Positions 35,433 to 44,626 of a stretch of 64,000 nucleotides of DNA are shown piece after piece. The notes beneath the pieces were generated by a model that was given only the letters and a program-made list of their open reading frames with translations, had not been told where the DNA came from and did not search any database. The stretch comes from Thermoanaerobaculum sp. (GTDB lineage: Bacteria; Acidobacteriota; Thermoanaerobaculia; Multivoradales; UBA5704). Numbering within the stretch: position 1 is the stretch's first letter; each line of letters begins with the position of its first letter. The stretch lies in assembly GCA_021154885.1 (NCBI GenBank), contig JAJKHS010000143.1, forward strand, positions 1-64,000. The letters are read 5' to 3'. A program made the position numbers and the translations under genes.

Positions 35433-37013
35433 CTATCTTAGACCGGAAAAGACGTCCAGCCAGCCGACGGCGCTCGATAATGCCAGGGGCTTGACGTCCC
35501 CCAGGCGCTGCCCCCGCTCGCGGCACTGCTGGAGATAGCGGGGGAAGGCCGAGCCCTCGACGAAGAAGACGGCCGCCGGCGCGAGCTGCCCCAAGGCCAC
35601 GCAAGCCCGGTAGTGAGGATTCGCCGCCAGCTCTTCCTCCACGGCCGCCGCCAGCCCGGGAGGCGCCTGCCCTGCGATCTCCACGTACAGGACGTACCGC
35701 GGCGCACTGGCAGAGTCCGCCTCTGGTGCCAGCATGGCGAAGCGGGGGGCGATGGCGAGCCGGCGGAAGGCCCGGGCCAGGGCGCCGGCCACGAAGCTCT
35801 CGTGGAGCTTCTCGCCGCGCAGATCGGAGACGTGCCCCTCCCGGCCCAGGAAACGCAGCGACGGCGTGCGGCCGGCGAAGCCCGTCACCTCCACCCGGTC
35901 CTCCAGGCGATAGCGGTAGAGCCCGCCGCCCGTCGTCACCACCGCCGAGTAGACGCCCCCGGGCTCCAGCTCGTGGGCCAGCCGGGGCCGCTCCCCGGCG
36001 GCGCCCTCGGTCAGGAATTCGAAGAAGTGGGACCGGATCGCGAGCGGCATCTGCCCCGCGAACGGGATGGTCACGAACGCCTCCGTGGCCAGCAGGCCCT
36101 TGGGCTGAATCTCCACCCCCGGAAACGCCCGCCGCACCTCCTCCAGGTGGAGAGCCGCGTGCGCGTCTCCCCAGCAACTGATCAACCCCAGCCGGGGCCA
36201 GATCCTCACCAGCGCATCCGGAGCGAGGCGCCGCAACTCCGCCGCCCGCCCTGGCAGGGGCTTCAAGCTCCTCCCCGCGATCTTCCTCCCCCCTTCCACC
36301 TCGCGCAGCAGATCCGGCCACAGCTTCGGCAAAGTCCCCATCAGCAGGATCAGGAAACTGGGATGCCACACCGAGATCAGAGTCAGGTCCGCCCGCCGCA
36401 GCAGGAAGAGCAGGGTGGCGTAGCGGAACGACTCGACATCGCGCAGGAAGCGCACCGCTCCCGGCACTGCCAGAGTCGAGTCCACCAGCCGCTTCCAAGA
36501 TCCTCCGAGATATTCGGCGTCCTCTTCGAACCCCTCCTTCACAGCTCCGCCGGCCGGCTCCTCGTCCATCTCCAGCGGGCTGATCGACCAGTAGGCGCAA
36601 CCCAGGGCGAGCCGGGGCCGGTCCTTGTAGAGGTCGAACACCCAGGGAGCGACCGCCCGGCGGACCTCCCCCTGCATCGCCGCCGTGTAGGGGATGCGCT
36701 TGGCCGCGGCGGACGAGCCGCTGGTCACCTCCAGCGTCCGCACGGGCGACCGCGTCAGCACCGCCGATTCCCCGGCGGCCACCCGCGCGATCCACGGCTC
36801 CATCTCGGCATATCCCGCCAGGGGGACCCGATCCTGGAATTCCCTGACGCTACGGATCGACGAGAACCCATGCTCGCGCCCGAACGCCGTTTCCGCGTTC
36901 GCCCGCAAATAGCGCCGCAGGATCGCCGCCTGCACCCTCGCCGGGTCGGCCAGGGCGGTGCGGAACCGCCACCACCCGCCGGCGTTGGCGGCGATCCAGG
37001 GGAGGGTCAGCAT
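35433..37013 (-). CDS. GH3-family acyl-AMP ligase
   Basis: This 526-aa protein matches the GH3 auxin-responsive family: ATP-binding VTSGSSAAAKRIPYT, a central LISCWGDAHAALHL and GGGLYRYRLEDRVEV, and LRFLGREGHVSDLRGEKLHE. Plant GH3 enzymes conjugate acids with amino acids; bacterial members adenylate carboxylates for conjugation. It starts 3 nt after the stop of the upstream acyltransferase-like gene, in the same operon as the PAP2-prenyl synthase fusion. The substrate is unknown. Confidence 0.85.
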   Translation of the reverse strand: MLTLPWIAANAGGWWRFRTALADPARVQAAILRRYLRANAETAFGREHGFSSIRSVREFQDRVPLAGYAEMEPWIARVAAGESAVLTRSPVRTLEVTSGSSAAAKRIPYTAAMQGEVRRAVAPWVFDLYKDRPRLALGCAYWSISPLEMDEEPAGGAVKEGFEEDAEYLGGSWKRLVDSTLAVPGAVRFLRDVESFRYATLLFLLRRADLTLISVWHPSFLILLMGTLPKLWPDLLREVEGGRKIAGRSLKPLPGRAAELRRLAPDALVRIWPRLGLISCWGDAHAALHLEEVRRAFPGVEIQPKGLLATEAFVTIPFAGQMPLAIRSHFFEFLTEGAAGERPRLAHELEPGGVYSAVVTTGGGLYRYRLEDRVEVTGFAGRTPSLRFLGREGHVSDLRGEKLHESFVAGALARAFRRLAIAPRFAMLAPEADSASAPRYVLYVEIAGQAPPGLAAAVEEELAANPHYRACVALGQLAPAAVFFVEGSAFPRYLQQCRERGQRLGDVKPLALSSAVGWLDVFSGLR

Positions 37014-37016
37014 CGT

Positions 37017-37736
37017 TCAGGTCGCCAGTGTGACCCGGCCCTGCCGCCACATCCGCCGGCCCGCCGGGCTCAGATTTCCTTCGGCCAGCTCGGCGAGGCA
37101 GACCAGCTCATCCCCGTGAGCCCAGCCGGGGTTCCGCTCCAGGAAGAAGGCGACGTGGGGATCGGCGAGACGCCCTTCCGGCACCGCGTCCAGGCCCTCG
37201 CGGAGGATCTGGGGCTCGGGGAAGCGGACGACGCCGGACGCGGGATCGTAGAGCGGGCCGAAGCATTCGCGGGCAAGATGATCGAGCAGGGCCCGGACCT
37301 CGGCCGGCGTCCCGGCTTCAGGCCGGGGCCAGAACTCCCGCCAGAAGACCGGCAGGAAGCGGTAGGTGCGGAACCCCGAGGTGAGGAGGAGCCAGAGGAG
37401 CCGGCCTCGCGGGTGCCGCTCGCGCAGGGCGCGCACGGCCGCGATCCACGACTTGGGCAGGGCCGCCGTGGCCCAGGCGCCCCGCTCCACGATGGTGTCC
37501 CCGGAGTAGACCACCGTCAGCGGCTCGCCGCCGGGCGAGGCCGTCTCATAGATCCGCAGCGTGGAGAAGCCCCGCACGCGGCCGTCCTCCTCCAGGAGGA
37601 GAATCCAGTTCTTCTCCGCCAGGTCGGCGGCGAAGCGCTCCCGGGTGACGCCTTGGAAGTGGGCGGCGAGGAGGGCGAACAGCGCCTCTCGCTCCGCCTG
37701 GGTCAGCTCCTCGCGGGGCACCAGCCGGCCGGTCAC
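37017..37736 (-). CDS. acyltransferase-like protein (GNAT-type fold, unassigned)
   Basis: This 239-aa protein starts with GTG, overlapping the stop of the previous gene (GTGA). It has EKNWILLLEEDGRVRGFSTLRIYE and VVYSGDTIVERGAWATAALPKSW, reminiscent of the N-acetyltransferase fold, then a hydrophobic WLLLTSGFRTYRFLPVFW. It lies in an operon with a second GNAT and GH3. I would call it a GNAT-like enzyme of unknown substrate. Confidence 0.6.
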   Translation of the reverse strand: MTGRLVPREELTQAEREALFALLAAHFQGVTRERFAADLAEKNWILLLEEDGRVRGFSTLRIYETASPGGEPLTVVYSGDTIVERGAWATAALPKSWIAAVRALRERHPRGRLLWLLLTSGFRTYRFLPVFWREFWPRPEAGTPAEVRALLDHLARECFGPLYDPASGVVRFPEPQILREGLDAVPEGRLADPHVAFFLERNPGWAHGDELVCLAELAEGNLSPAGRRMWRQGRVTLAT

Positions 37737-38455
37737 AGCAGGGCCACCTCGACGTGGGGCATCCGCCCGTCCAACTCGGCCACGGCCTGCGTTTCGTCCT
37801 CCCAAGAAACGGCGTACAGCACGCTGGCGTAGGTCCGAGGCTTGAAGCGGCTCTCCAGCCAGCCGCGCCACGGATGGCGCGCCGCGAGGCCGATCACTAC
37901 GTAGACGTAGCGCCGGGCGCGGGCTTCGCCATAGGCGGCCTCCACCAGGACGCGGAAGATCGCGGGATCATCTCTGTCCACTGCCAGGTGGGAGAGATAG
38001 GCGTGGGGGAGCGGCTGACCGGGGTCCGGCAGGCGGGGCATCCCCAGGAGAGGGGATAGACCGTTGATCCAGGGCCGCCGGCGGGCGAGGCGGGGAGCAT
38101 AGCCTTGGACCACCACTTGCTTGAAGCCGCTCTGGTCCCAGAGAGCCAGACAGCCGACTACTTCATCACCTACCACAGCGAGAAAGAAATCTCCTGGCTC
38201 GAGCCCGCGGCTGCGCTCGGGCGACAGCAGGTCCGCCGTGGAGAAGCGCGGGGCGAACTGGTACCGGCGGCGGTTGCGCTCCAGGCAGGCGGCGACTTCT
38301 CCCATCCTCTCCCGGGTCCCTCTCTCAATCCGCACCCCGGACGCCCGTCGCGGCCGGGACGTCGTGGGCACCACGAACGTCGTCCACTCCTCGATCTCCC
38401 TGTAGGTGGGGAGCCCCGGCAGGCCTGCCCCCAGCAGCCGGCGGCGTACCGCCAT
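37733..38455 (-). CDS. GNAT-family N-acetyltransferase-like protein
   Basis: This 240-aa protein, ATG at 38455, has an opening GVRIERGTRERMGEVAACL, a core GDFFLAVVGDEVVGCLALWD, and SHLAVDRDDPAIFRVLVEAAYGEARARRYVYVVIGL, which follows the GNAT order of strands and helices. The start overlaps the 3' end of the upstream radical SAM frame, and the next gene overlaps its stop. The acceptor is unknown. It probably acts in the same pathway as GH3 and the prenyl-synthase fusion. Confidence 0.65.
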   Translation of the reverse strand: MAVRRRLLGAGLPGLPTYREIEEWTTFVVPTTSRPRRASGVRIERGTRERMGEVAACLERNRRRYQFAPRFSTADLLSPERSRGLEPGDFFLAVVGDEVVGCLALWDQSGFKQVVVQGYAPRLARRRPWINGLSPLLGMPRLPDPGQPLPHAYLSHLAVDRDDPAIFRVLVEAAYGEARARRYVYVVIGLAARHPWRGWLESRFKPRTYASVLYAVSWEDETQAVAELDGRMPHVEVALL

Positions 38456-39623
38456 GCCGTCTCGATTCCGTGCTGGAGCTGCTCGACGCTTATCTGCGCC
38501 GGCTGGAAGACCACGTGCTGGCCGTCGTAGAGCTCCCAGTTGCGGGTCAGAATGCGCCCCTCCCGCTCCAGACGGTGGAACAGGGCCGTACTCGGGAAAG
38601 GGGTCACCACGGCGAAGCGGGGGAGGTCGATCCGCGCCTCGACGGCGAAGCGGGCCGTCTCCAGAAAGACCTCCGGCGTGTCGTGGTCCAGGCCGAAGAC
38701 GAAGCAACCCTGGAGGGCGATGCCGTGGCGATGGAGGGTCGCCACCAGCTCCTTGTAACGCTCCGGAGAGTTGAAGCCTTTCTTCGAGTCGCGCAGGTTC
38801 TCCCGCGATTGGACTCGAGGCCCATCAGAATCCCCTTGCAACCGCTCCTCTGGGCCAGCGCGAGGAGGCGGGGATCGTCCCCCAGCATCACCGTCGACAG
38901 GCCGTACCACTGGACCTTGAGGGGGATCAGGGCCGCGAAGAGGCGAGCCGCGTAGTCACGATCGGAGATCAGATTGAGATCGACGAAGATGAGCTTGCGC
39001 GCCTTCATCTGCCGGATGTCGGCGATCACGTCCTCGACCGGCTTCTGATAGGGCTTCTGGCCCCAGGCCGCGGGGACGACGCAGAAATCGCACTTGTGGA
39101 TGCACCCCCGGGTGGCCTCGAAGACGTTGTCGGTGATGAACCGGTCGCGGGGGAGGAGGTCGCGGCGGGGGAAGGGGAGGCCGGCGAGCGAGAGCCCCGG
39201 GCGCTGGTCGTAGCGCGAGCCCATGCGGCCGGCGGCGAAATCGCGGAGCAGCTCGGGCCAGCTCTCCTCGGCGTAGCCCGTCACGATGGCGTCGGCGTGG
39301 CCTTGAGCGTCCTCCGGGACGAGGGTGACGTGGGGACCGCCGAGCACCACGCGAATACCCCGTTCGCGAAACCGGGCGGCGAGCTCGTAGGCCCGCGGCG
39401 CCGTACCCGTGATGACCGTCAATCCCACCAGGTCCGCCTCGATCGCGGTGGGATCGACGTCCTCGATCCCCTCGTCGATCAGCCGCAGCTCCGCCTCCAG
39501 CTCCTCCGGCACCAGCGACGCCAGGGTGGTGAGCGTCAGCGGCATGTAGCGCAGCGACTTCTTGAAGATGCCGCCGCGATGCCGGTAGAGCGGGCCCTTG
39601 GGGGAGATGAGGACGATGCGCAC
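38440..39623 (-). pseudogene. B12-binding-type radical SAM protein, frameshifted
   Basis: The N-terminal frame gives a cobalamin-binding-like segment (RIVLISPKGPLY to GGPHVTLVPEDAQGHADAIVTG), then the SAM cluster motif ATRGCIHKCDFC and KLIFVDLNLISDRDY to GILMGLESN. At about 38810 homology jumps to a second frame (SRENLRDSKKGF, then LVATLHRHGIALQGCFVFGLDHD to GIETAWRY). It belongs with the HpnJ/BchE-like B12 radical SAM group. A one-base deletion or two-base insertion at 38807-38812 splits it. GTG at 39623 has GGGAGGG upstream. The 3' limit is unclear because the second frame stays open to 38170. It is broken unless this is a sequencing error. Confidence 0.7.
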
Positions 39624-39758
39624 GACGACGGCCCTCCCGCGGAGGCTGATCGGGTCTCCAAGCATCCTGGCTCCCCGCCTCGGGGTTGTCAAGGCGGGGG
39701 CGAAGGAGGCGGCGGTCGCTGTCGCCGTTTCTGAGAATCCGGTGCTACACTCCATGCC

Positions 39759-40967
39759 GTGATTCCGAAAAAGCGTCCTGCTGCGCGGGGATCCACCGCC
39801 GCTGAGAAGCGTGCCAAGAAGCCGATTGTGCAACAGCCTGTTGCACAATTGATTCTGGGCTATGAATCCTTCCTGGAGGATCTCAAGGGCCGGATCCGCT
39901 CCGCTCAGACCCGGGCTGCGCTGTTGGCCAATCGCGAGTTGATCCTCCTCTATTGGGAGATCGGTCACCGGATCGCAGACCGCCAGAACGAGCAGGGTTG
40001 GGGTCGCTCTGTCATCGAGCGTCTGGCCGACGATCTCCAGAAGGAGCTCCCCGGTCTTCAGGGCTTCTCCCGCAGCAACGTCTGGAGGATGCGCGCCTTC
40101 TTCCTGGCCTACCACGAGATTTCTCGCACAGCTGTGCGAGAATTGCAAGTCACTGATTCCAAAGGGAAAAAATCCACTTCCAGGTCAAATCTCGCACAGC
40201 CTGTGCGAGATTTGATTCCGGCCGAGCCGCCGCCTGTGCTGGCCGCTCTTCCCTGGGGGCACAACGTGGTCCTGGTGGAGCGGCTGAAGAAGACGGAGCA
40301 TCGTCTCTGGTATGCGGAGAAGACGGTCGAGAACGGCTGGTCCCGGGCCATCCTGGTCCACCAGATCGAGTCCGGTCTCCACCGCCGGCAGGGCCAGGCA
40401 TTGACGAACTTCGACCGTGTATTGCCCCCGGCCCAGTCCGACCTGGTGCGGGAGACCCTGAAAGATCCTTACATCTTCGACTTCCTGAGCCTCGGCGACG
40501 AGGTTCGCGAACGCGACGTGGAGCGGGTCCTCGTCACCCACGTCCGCAACTTCCTCCTCGAGCTGGGAGCCGGCTTCGCCTTGGTGGGCACCCAGGTCCC
40601 GCTGGAGGTGGACGGCAAGGATTTCTATCTCGATCTCCTCTTCTACCATCTGCGCCTGCGCTGCTACGTGGTCGTCGAGCTCAAGGTGGGGGAGTTCCAG
40701 CCCGAGCACGCGGGCAAGATGAGCATCTACCTCGCGGCCGTGGACAACCACCTCCGTCATCCCGACGACCAGCCTACCGTCGGCCTCATCCTGTGCAAGA
40801 CCAAGAGCCGGCTGGTCGCCGAGTACACCCTCCAGGGCTTGGGCAAGCCCATCGGCGTGGCGGGTTATCGCACGATGCCCGCTCACCTCCGCGGCACGCT
40901 GCCCAGCCCCGCCCAACTCGAGGCGGAGCTGGGCAGCGTGGAAACGGGGAGTCCCGCCGCGTCATGA
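39759..40967 (+). CDS. DUF1016/YhcG-type nuclease-like protein with intragenic palindromes
   Basis: This 402-aa protein starts with GTG. The N-terminal half (LILLYWEIGHRIADRQNEQGW, FSRSNVWRMRAFFLAY) is DUF1016 N, and the C-terminal half (YLDLLFYHLRLRCYVVVELK, TVGLILCKTKSRLVAEYTLQ) is its PDDEXK-type nuclease domain. Family members are putative restriction or repair nucleases with a VVELK catalytic strand. Between the domains the gene contains two perfect palindromes, and a third lies near the start. They translate as IVQQPVAQL, ISRTAVREL and SNLAQPVRDL, so the insertions are in frame. Confidence 0.82.
   Translation: MIPKKRPAARGSTAAEKRAKKPIVQQPVAQLILGYESFLEDLKGRIRSAQTRAALLANRELILLYWEIGHRIADRQNEQGWGRSVIERLADDLQKELPGLQGFSRSNVWRMRAFFLAYHEISRTAVRELQVTDSKGKKSTSRSNLAQPVRDLIPAEPPPVLAALPWGHNVVLVERLKKTEHRLWYAEKTVENGWSRAILVHQIESGLHRRQGQALTNFDRVLPPAQSDLVRETLKDPYIFDFLSLGDEVRERDVERVLVTHVRNFLLELGAGFALVGTQVPLEVDGKDFYLDLLFYHLRLRCYVVVELKVGEFQPEHAGKMSIYLAAVDNHLRHPDDQPTVGLILCKTKSRLVAEYTLQGLGKPIGVAGYRTMPAHLRGTLPSPAQLEAELGSVETGSPAAS
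39825..39849. repeat. perfect 25-bp palindrome inside the DUF1016 gene
   Basis: ATTGTGCAACAG and CTGTTGCACAAT are exact reverse complements around a single C. It lies 66 bp inside the coding sequence and is translated as part of KPIVQQPVAQLI. Confidence 0.9.
40121..40214. repeat. two related perfect palindromes inside the DUF1016 gene
   Basis: 40121-40142 (TTCTCGCACAG / CTGTGCGAGAA, 11-bp arms, no spacer) and 40186-40214 (CAAATCTCGCACAG / CTGTGCGAGATTTG, 14-bp arms, one-base spacer) share the core CTCGCACAG/CTGTGCGAG and flank a 43-bp segment. They sit between the two conserved domains of the protein. A regulatory hairpin, a protein binding site or an inserted palindromic element are all possible. 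Confidence 0.9.
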
Positions 40968-40992
40968 GGCGACATCCGGGCGCGACTTGCGC

Positions 40993-40998
40993 TATACT
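40993..40998 (+). promoter_or_regulatory. putative -10 box of the PA0069-like gene
   Basis: TATACT lies six bases before the ATG at 41005. With a start point 6-7 nt downstream the mRNA would be leaderless; no Shine-Dalgarno sequence is present in this spacing. The -35 is weak. Confidence 0.4.
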
Positions 40999-41004
40999 TA
41001 CGCC

Positions 41005-42057
41005 ATGGAGACGGCGCCGAAGGGCCGGGGCGCGGCCCTCAACCCCACCAACCGCTTCGAGACGATCGCCGTCGAGCGCGATCCGGAGATCCCCGGCCCG
41101 GAGCGTATCGGCACCGAGCTGCTGCGCGACACCTCGCGCTCGGTGATCACCCGCAACGACAGCCCGGACGTGGGCTTCGAGGCCTCGATCAATCCGTATC
41201 GAGGCTGCGAGCACGGCTGCATCTACTGCTACGCCCGGCCCACCCACGAGTACCTGGGATTCTCGGCGGGGCTCGACTTCGAGACCCGTATCCTGGTGAA
41301 GGAGGACGCCGCCGCGCTGCTGCGTAAAGAGCTCGCCTCGCCGCGGTGGGTGCCCCAGGCCCTCGCCATGAGCGGCGTGACGGACCCCTACCAGCCGGTC
41401 GAGCGCAAGCTGGAGATCACCCGCCGGTGCCTCGCCGTGCTGGCGGAGTTCCGCAATCCGGTGGGGATCATCACCAAGAACGAGCTGGTGACCCGGGACC
41501 TGGACCACCTCTTGGCTCTCAACGAGCACCAGGCCGTGTCCGTCAACCTCTCCATCACCACCCTGGACGGCGAGTTGGCGCGCAAGATGGAGCCCCGGGC
41601 CTCCCACCCCCGCGAGCGCCTCAAGGCCGTCGAGCGCCTGGCCACGGCCGGCATCCCCGTGGGCGTGATGGTGGCGCCCATCGTCCCCGCCATCACGGAC
41701 CATGAGACGGCGAAGATCCTGGAGGCCGCGGCGAGCGCGGGGGCCAGCTCCGCCGGCTACGTGGTGATGCGACTTCCGGGCGCCGTGGCTGGCCTCTTCG
41801 AGGAGTGGCTGGAGCGCCACTTCCCGGAGCGCAAGGAGAAGGTCCTCAACCGCGTCCGCGACCTGCGGGGCGGCCGGCTGAACGATCCCCGCTTCGGCAG
41901 CCGCATGCGCGGCGAGGGGATCTACGCCGAGCAGATCCGCACCACCTTCGAGACCTTCAAACGCCGCTACGGCCTCGATCAGCCTAGGCCCGAACTCTCC
42001 ACCACCGCCTTCCGGCGGCCGGGGCAGGTGGAGCAGCTCGGGCTGTTCGGCCTCTGA
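41005..42057 (+). CDS. PA0069-family radical SAM protein
   Basis: This 350-aa protein has the cluster motif INPYRGCEHGCIYCYARP and then TRILVKEDAAALLRKEL, VTDPYQPVERKLEITR, VGIITKNELVTRDL, matching the PA0069/Rv2578c radical SAM family (SplB-like, function unknown). The C-terminus has the extra HFPERKEKVLNRVRDLRGG. The chosen ATG at 41005 is preceded by a TATACT, so the mRNA may be leaderless. The gene ends 6 bp from the convergent helicase gene. Confidence 0.9.
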   Translation: METAPKGRGAALNPTNRFETIAVERDPEIPGPERIGTELLRDTSRSVITRNDSPDVGFEASINPYRGCEHGCIYCYARPTHEYLGFSAGLDFETRILVKEDAAALLRKELASPRWVPQALAMSGVTDPYQPVERKLEITRRCLAVLAEFRNPVGIITKNELVTRDLDHLLALNEHQAVSVNLSITTLDGELARKMEPRASHPRERLKAVERLATAGIPVGVMVAPIVPAITDHETAKILEAAASAGASSAGYVVMRLPGAVAGLFEEWLERHFPERKEKVLNRVRDLRGGRLNDPRFGSRMRGEGIYAEQIRTTFETFKRRYGLDQPRPELSTTAFRRPGQVEQLGLFGL

Positions 42058-42063
42058 CGAAAA

Positions 42064-44598
42064 TTAATTGGCAACCCGCCGCCGCACCCGGAAACCCGCC
42101 ACGGCCTGGGGCTTGGCGTCCTTCGGGAGGAGGTCCGCCATGCGGCGGATGGCCTTGCTCCAACTTGCCTGTTGGGTCCACTTCCTGACCTCGACGGGCT
42201 CGGGGACGATGGGCTTGCGGGTCAGGCGGTCGGCGAGGTCGGGGCGGAGAGCCCCCTTGGCGTCCACCACCACGGCCCGCCAGTCCGTCCCCTCGCTGTA
42301 GACAGCCATCAGGGCGAAGACCTCCTCGTCGCCCTCGTTGCCGGGGATCTGGAACAGGGCCACCCGGCCCCGCGGGCCCTCCTCCAGCTCGATCAGGATG
42401 CCTTCGACCAGCGGATGGCCGGAGGAGAAGAAGTCGAGCGTCTCCTCGTCGACCGCCCGCGCGCGGCTGAAGGTACCGAGGAAGGACGTGCCCAGCGGCA
42501 CTCCGGGAAAGTGATCCACCAGCGCCTCGTAGCCGAACTCGATCCGCCAGGTCCGCTCGCCGCTTTGCTGCTCCACCTCGAAGCCGAAGCGCGAGGCGGC
42601 CCGCACCACGACGCTCTCGTTCAGCGCGTCGAGCTCCGGCGGCACGCGGGAGAGGATCTCCGCCGCCAGCTCCGGCCGGTACGGGTCCCGGTGCAGCTCG
42701 TGGAAGGCGGCGTTCTGCACCCGGTCGTGGGCCGTCCGGGCCTCCAGCAGCACGTTGCGAAAAACCATGGGATCGATCTCCGCCGGCCCCTCGACCGCCG
42801 CCTTCTCGACCGCCCGGGCCACGTGGCGCAGCTCCCGCTCCAAGCCGCCCAGCGGCTCGCGGAAGAGGCCGATCGCCTCGTAGAGGTCGGCCACGGCACG
42901 GCCGAAACCGGCCTCCGGCCGGAAGTAGACGATCTCCGTGGGGATGGTGCGGCCGATGCGGTCCAGGCGGCCGATGCGCTGCTCCACCACGCCGGGGTTC
43001 CAGGGCAGGTCGAACAGCACCAGCCGGCGGCAGAACTGGAAGTTCCGCCCCTCGCCGCCGGCCTCGGTGGAGAGCAGCAGCGACGGCCCCTCGGGGAGGC
43101 GGAACTGGGCCACCTCGATGTCCCGCCGCTCGGGGGTGAGGTCCTCGTGGAAGATGCCGGCCCGCCGCCCCTGGCGCTCGATCACGCTCTTGAGAACCTC
43201 CAGCGTCTCGCGATGGGCCACGAAGACGAGCGTCTTCTCCTCCGGGCCGATCCAGCGGAGGGCCTGCTCGGCCAGCCAGCGCACCCGCGGGTCGCGGTCG
43301 CGGGCCTCGGCGGCCAGGGCGGCGGTCTCGGTCTCCTCCCGGCTCAAGCCCGCGAGCAGGGCCGCCGGCGAGGCGAGGCCGCGGAACACCCGGTCCAGCT
43401 TGCGCCGCGGCGCCACGGCGTTCTCCACCGGCTGGGCCCGCAGGTGGCGCACCAGTCGATCCAGGGGCGCCCAGTCCGCCGCCGGCACCGCGACCGGCTG
43501 CGGCACGCGCGGCGGCAGGCCGCCGATGTCCAGCCGCCGGGTGGAGCTGGTGCAGGGCGGCAGCGGCTCGCGCCGGGCCAGCCGCTCGTCGAAGGTCTCC
43601 TCCTCGGGAAACTCCTCGGGACGCAGGAGCTGGAGCAGGCGGAAGAAGCCGTGGGCGTCGTCCTCCAGGGGGGTGGCGGTGAGCAGCAGGACGTGACGAC
43701 CCAGGGCGGCGATGGGCGCCACGGCCCGGTAGGGTTCGGTGCCCGGGTGACCCTTGGGTCGCCGCAGGTGGTGCGCCTCGTCCACCACCAGCAGGTCGAT
43801 CCCCGCCGCCACGGCCTGCTCGGTGAGCCGGCGGCGGCGCGTCAGGGTCTCGAGACCCACGATGGCCCGGCGGTGGACGTCGAAGGGGTTGAAGTCCTCG
43901 CCATGATCTTTCGCCACGTCGCTCAGGCGCTTGTCGTCGAGGAGGACGAAGACCTGGTGGTACTTGCGCCACAGCTCGCCCAGCCATTGCAGGACGAGCG
44001 TCTCGGGCGCCACCACCAGGGTACGCCCGGCGCGGCCGGTGTGGAGGAGGCGGTTGAGGATCAGGCAGGCCTCGACCGTCTTGCCCAGCCCCACCTCGTC
44101 GGCCAGCAGCCAGCGCACGGGATCGCTGTGGCAGGCCCGCTCGGCCACGTAGAGCTGATGGGGGAAGAGCTGGATGCGGCCGCCGAGGAACGAGCCCAGG
44201 CCGCCGGCTTGGCGGATGCGCTGGAGGCGCAGCCCGTCCAGGCGGTTGGCGAAGTCCTCGAAGCCGTCCACGTTGCCCCGGGCCAGGCGCTCCACGGGGG
44301 AGACCTCCGCCGGCAGCGGCCACAGCGCGTCGAGGGATACATCGCGGCCATCCACCAGCCGGCAGAGCCCCGCTTCGCACGACTCGACGACCACGATCTC
44401 GCTCGTCCCCTCCAGCCGCGCCTTGCCGCCGGGCTGGACGCTCAGCGGCACGAGAGCGTCCGTCCCCGCGGCGAAGCTCAGGGTCTGACCCGCGTCCGGA
44501 AACTCGACGCGCAGGCTCCGCCCCTCGACCGCGGCGATGCGGCCCGGGCCCAGCTCGGCATGGAATCGATGAGAGACGCGATCACCCGGCTGCCACAT
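42064..44598 (-). CDS. SNF2/RapA-like DEAD/H helicase
   Basis: This ~844-aa protein has an N-terminal SH3-like segment (QPGDRVSHRFHAELGPGR), then Walker A in LLADEVGLGKTVEACLIL, VDEAHHLRRPKGH, SAT-like LLTATPLEDD, and the helicase C motifs (KTLVFVAHRETLEVL, STEAGGEGRNFQFC, QRIGRLDRIGRT). The C-terminal ~250 residues are acidic and family-specific, as in RapA. It is predicted to remodel transcription complexes or translocate on DNA. No Shine-Dalgarno sequence lies before the ATG; TACAAT is 9 nt upstream, suggesting a leaderless mRNA. It shares an intergenic region with blaI. Confidence 0.88.
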   Translation of the reverse strand: MWQPGDRVSHRFHAELGPGRIAAVEGRSLRVEFPDAGQTLSFAAGTDALVPLSVQPGGKARLEGTSEIVVVESCEAGLCRLVDGRDVSLDALWPLPAEVSPVERLARGNVDGFEDFANRLDGLRLQRIRQAGGLGSFLGGRIQLFPHQLYVAERACHSDPVRWLLADEVGLGKTVEACLILNRLLHTGRAGRTLVVAPETLVLQWLGELWRKYHQVFVLLDDKRLSDVAKDHGEDFNPFDVHRRAIVGLETLTRRRRLTEQAVAAGIDLLVVDEAHHLRRPKGHPGTEPYRAVAPIAALGRHVLLLTATPLEDDAHGFFRLLQLLRPEEFPEEETFDERLARREPLPPCTSSTRRLDIGGLPPRVPQPVAVPAADWAPLDRLVRHLRAQPVENAVAPRRKLDRVFRGLASPAALLAGLSREETETAALAAEARDRDPRVRWLAEQALRWIGPEEKTLVFVAHRETLEVLKSVIERQGRRAGIFHEDLTPERRDIEVAQFRLPEGPSLLLSTEAGGEGRNFQFCRRLVLFDLPWNPGVVEQRIGRLDRIGRTIPTEIVYFRPEAGFGRAVADLYEAIGLFREPLGGLERELRHVARAVEKAAVEGPAEIDPMVFRNVLLEARTAHDRVQNAAFHELHRDPYRPELAAEILSRVPPELDALNESVVVRAASRFGFEVEQQSGERTWRIEFGYEALVDHFPGVPLGTSFLGTFSRARAVDEETLDFFSSGHPLVEGILIELEEGPRGRVALFQIPGNEGDEEVFALMAVYSEGTDWRAVVVDAKGALRPDLADRLTRKPIVPEPVEVRKWTQQASWSKAIRRMADLLPKDAKPQAVAGFRVRRRVAN

Positions 44599-44607
44599 GG
44601 GAGGGGG

Positions 44608-44613
44608 ATTGTA
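44608..44613 (-). promoter_or_regulatory. putative -10 of the helicase gene
   Basis: TACAAT on the minus strand lies 9 nt before the helicase ATG, pointing to a leaderless transcript. The expected -35 position falls inside the upstream BlaI-type box (44627-44644), so the repressor could touch both divergent promoters. Confidence 0.4.
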
Positions 44614-44626
44614 CCGGGGGAAAGAA

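Noticed and set aside
38170-38440. Extra C-terminal part of the radical SAM protein
   Set aside because: The frame runs into the GNAT gene; composition after WRY is random Arg/Ser/Pro, so it is an overlap shadow.
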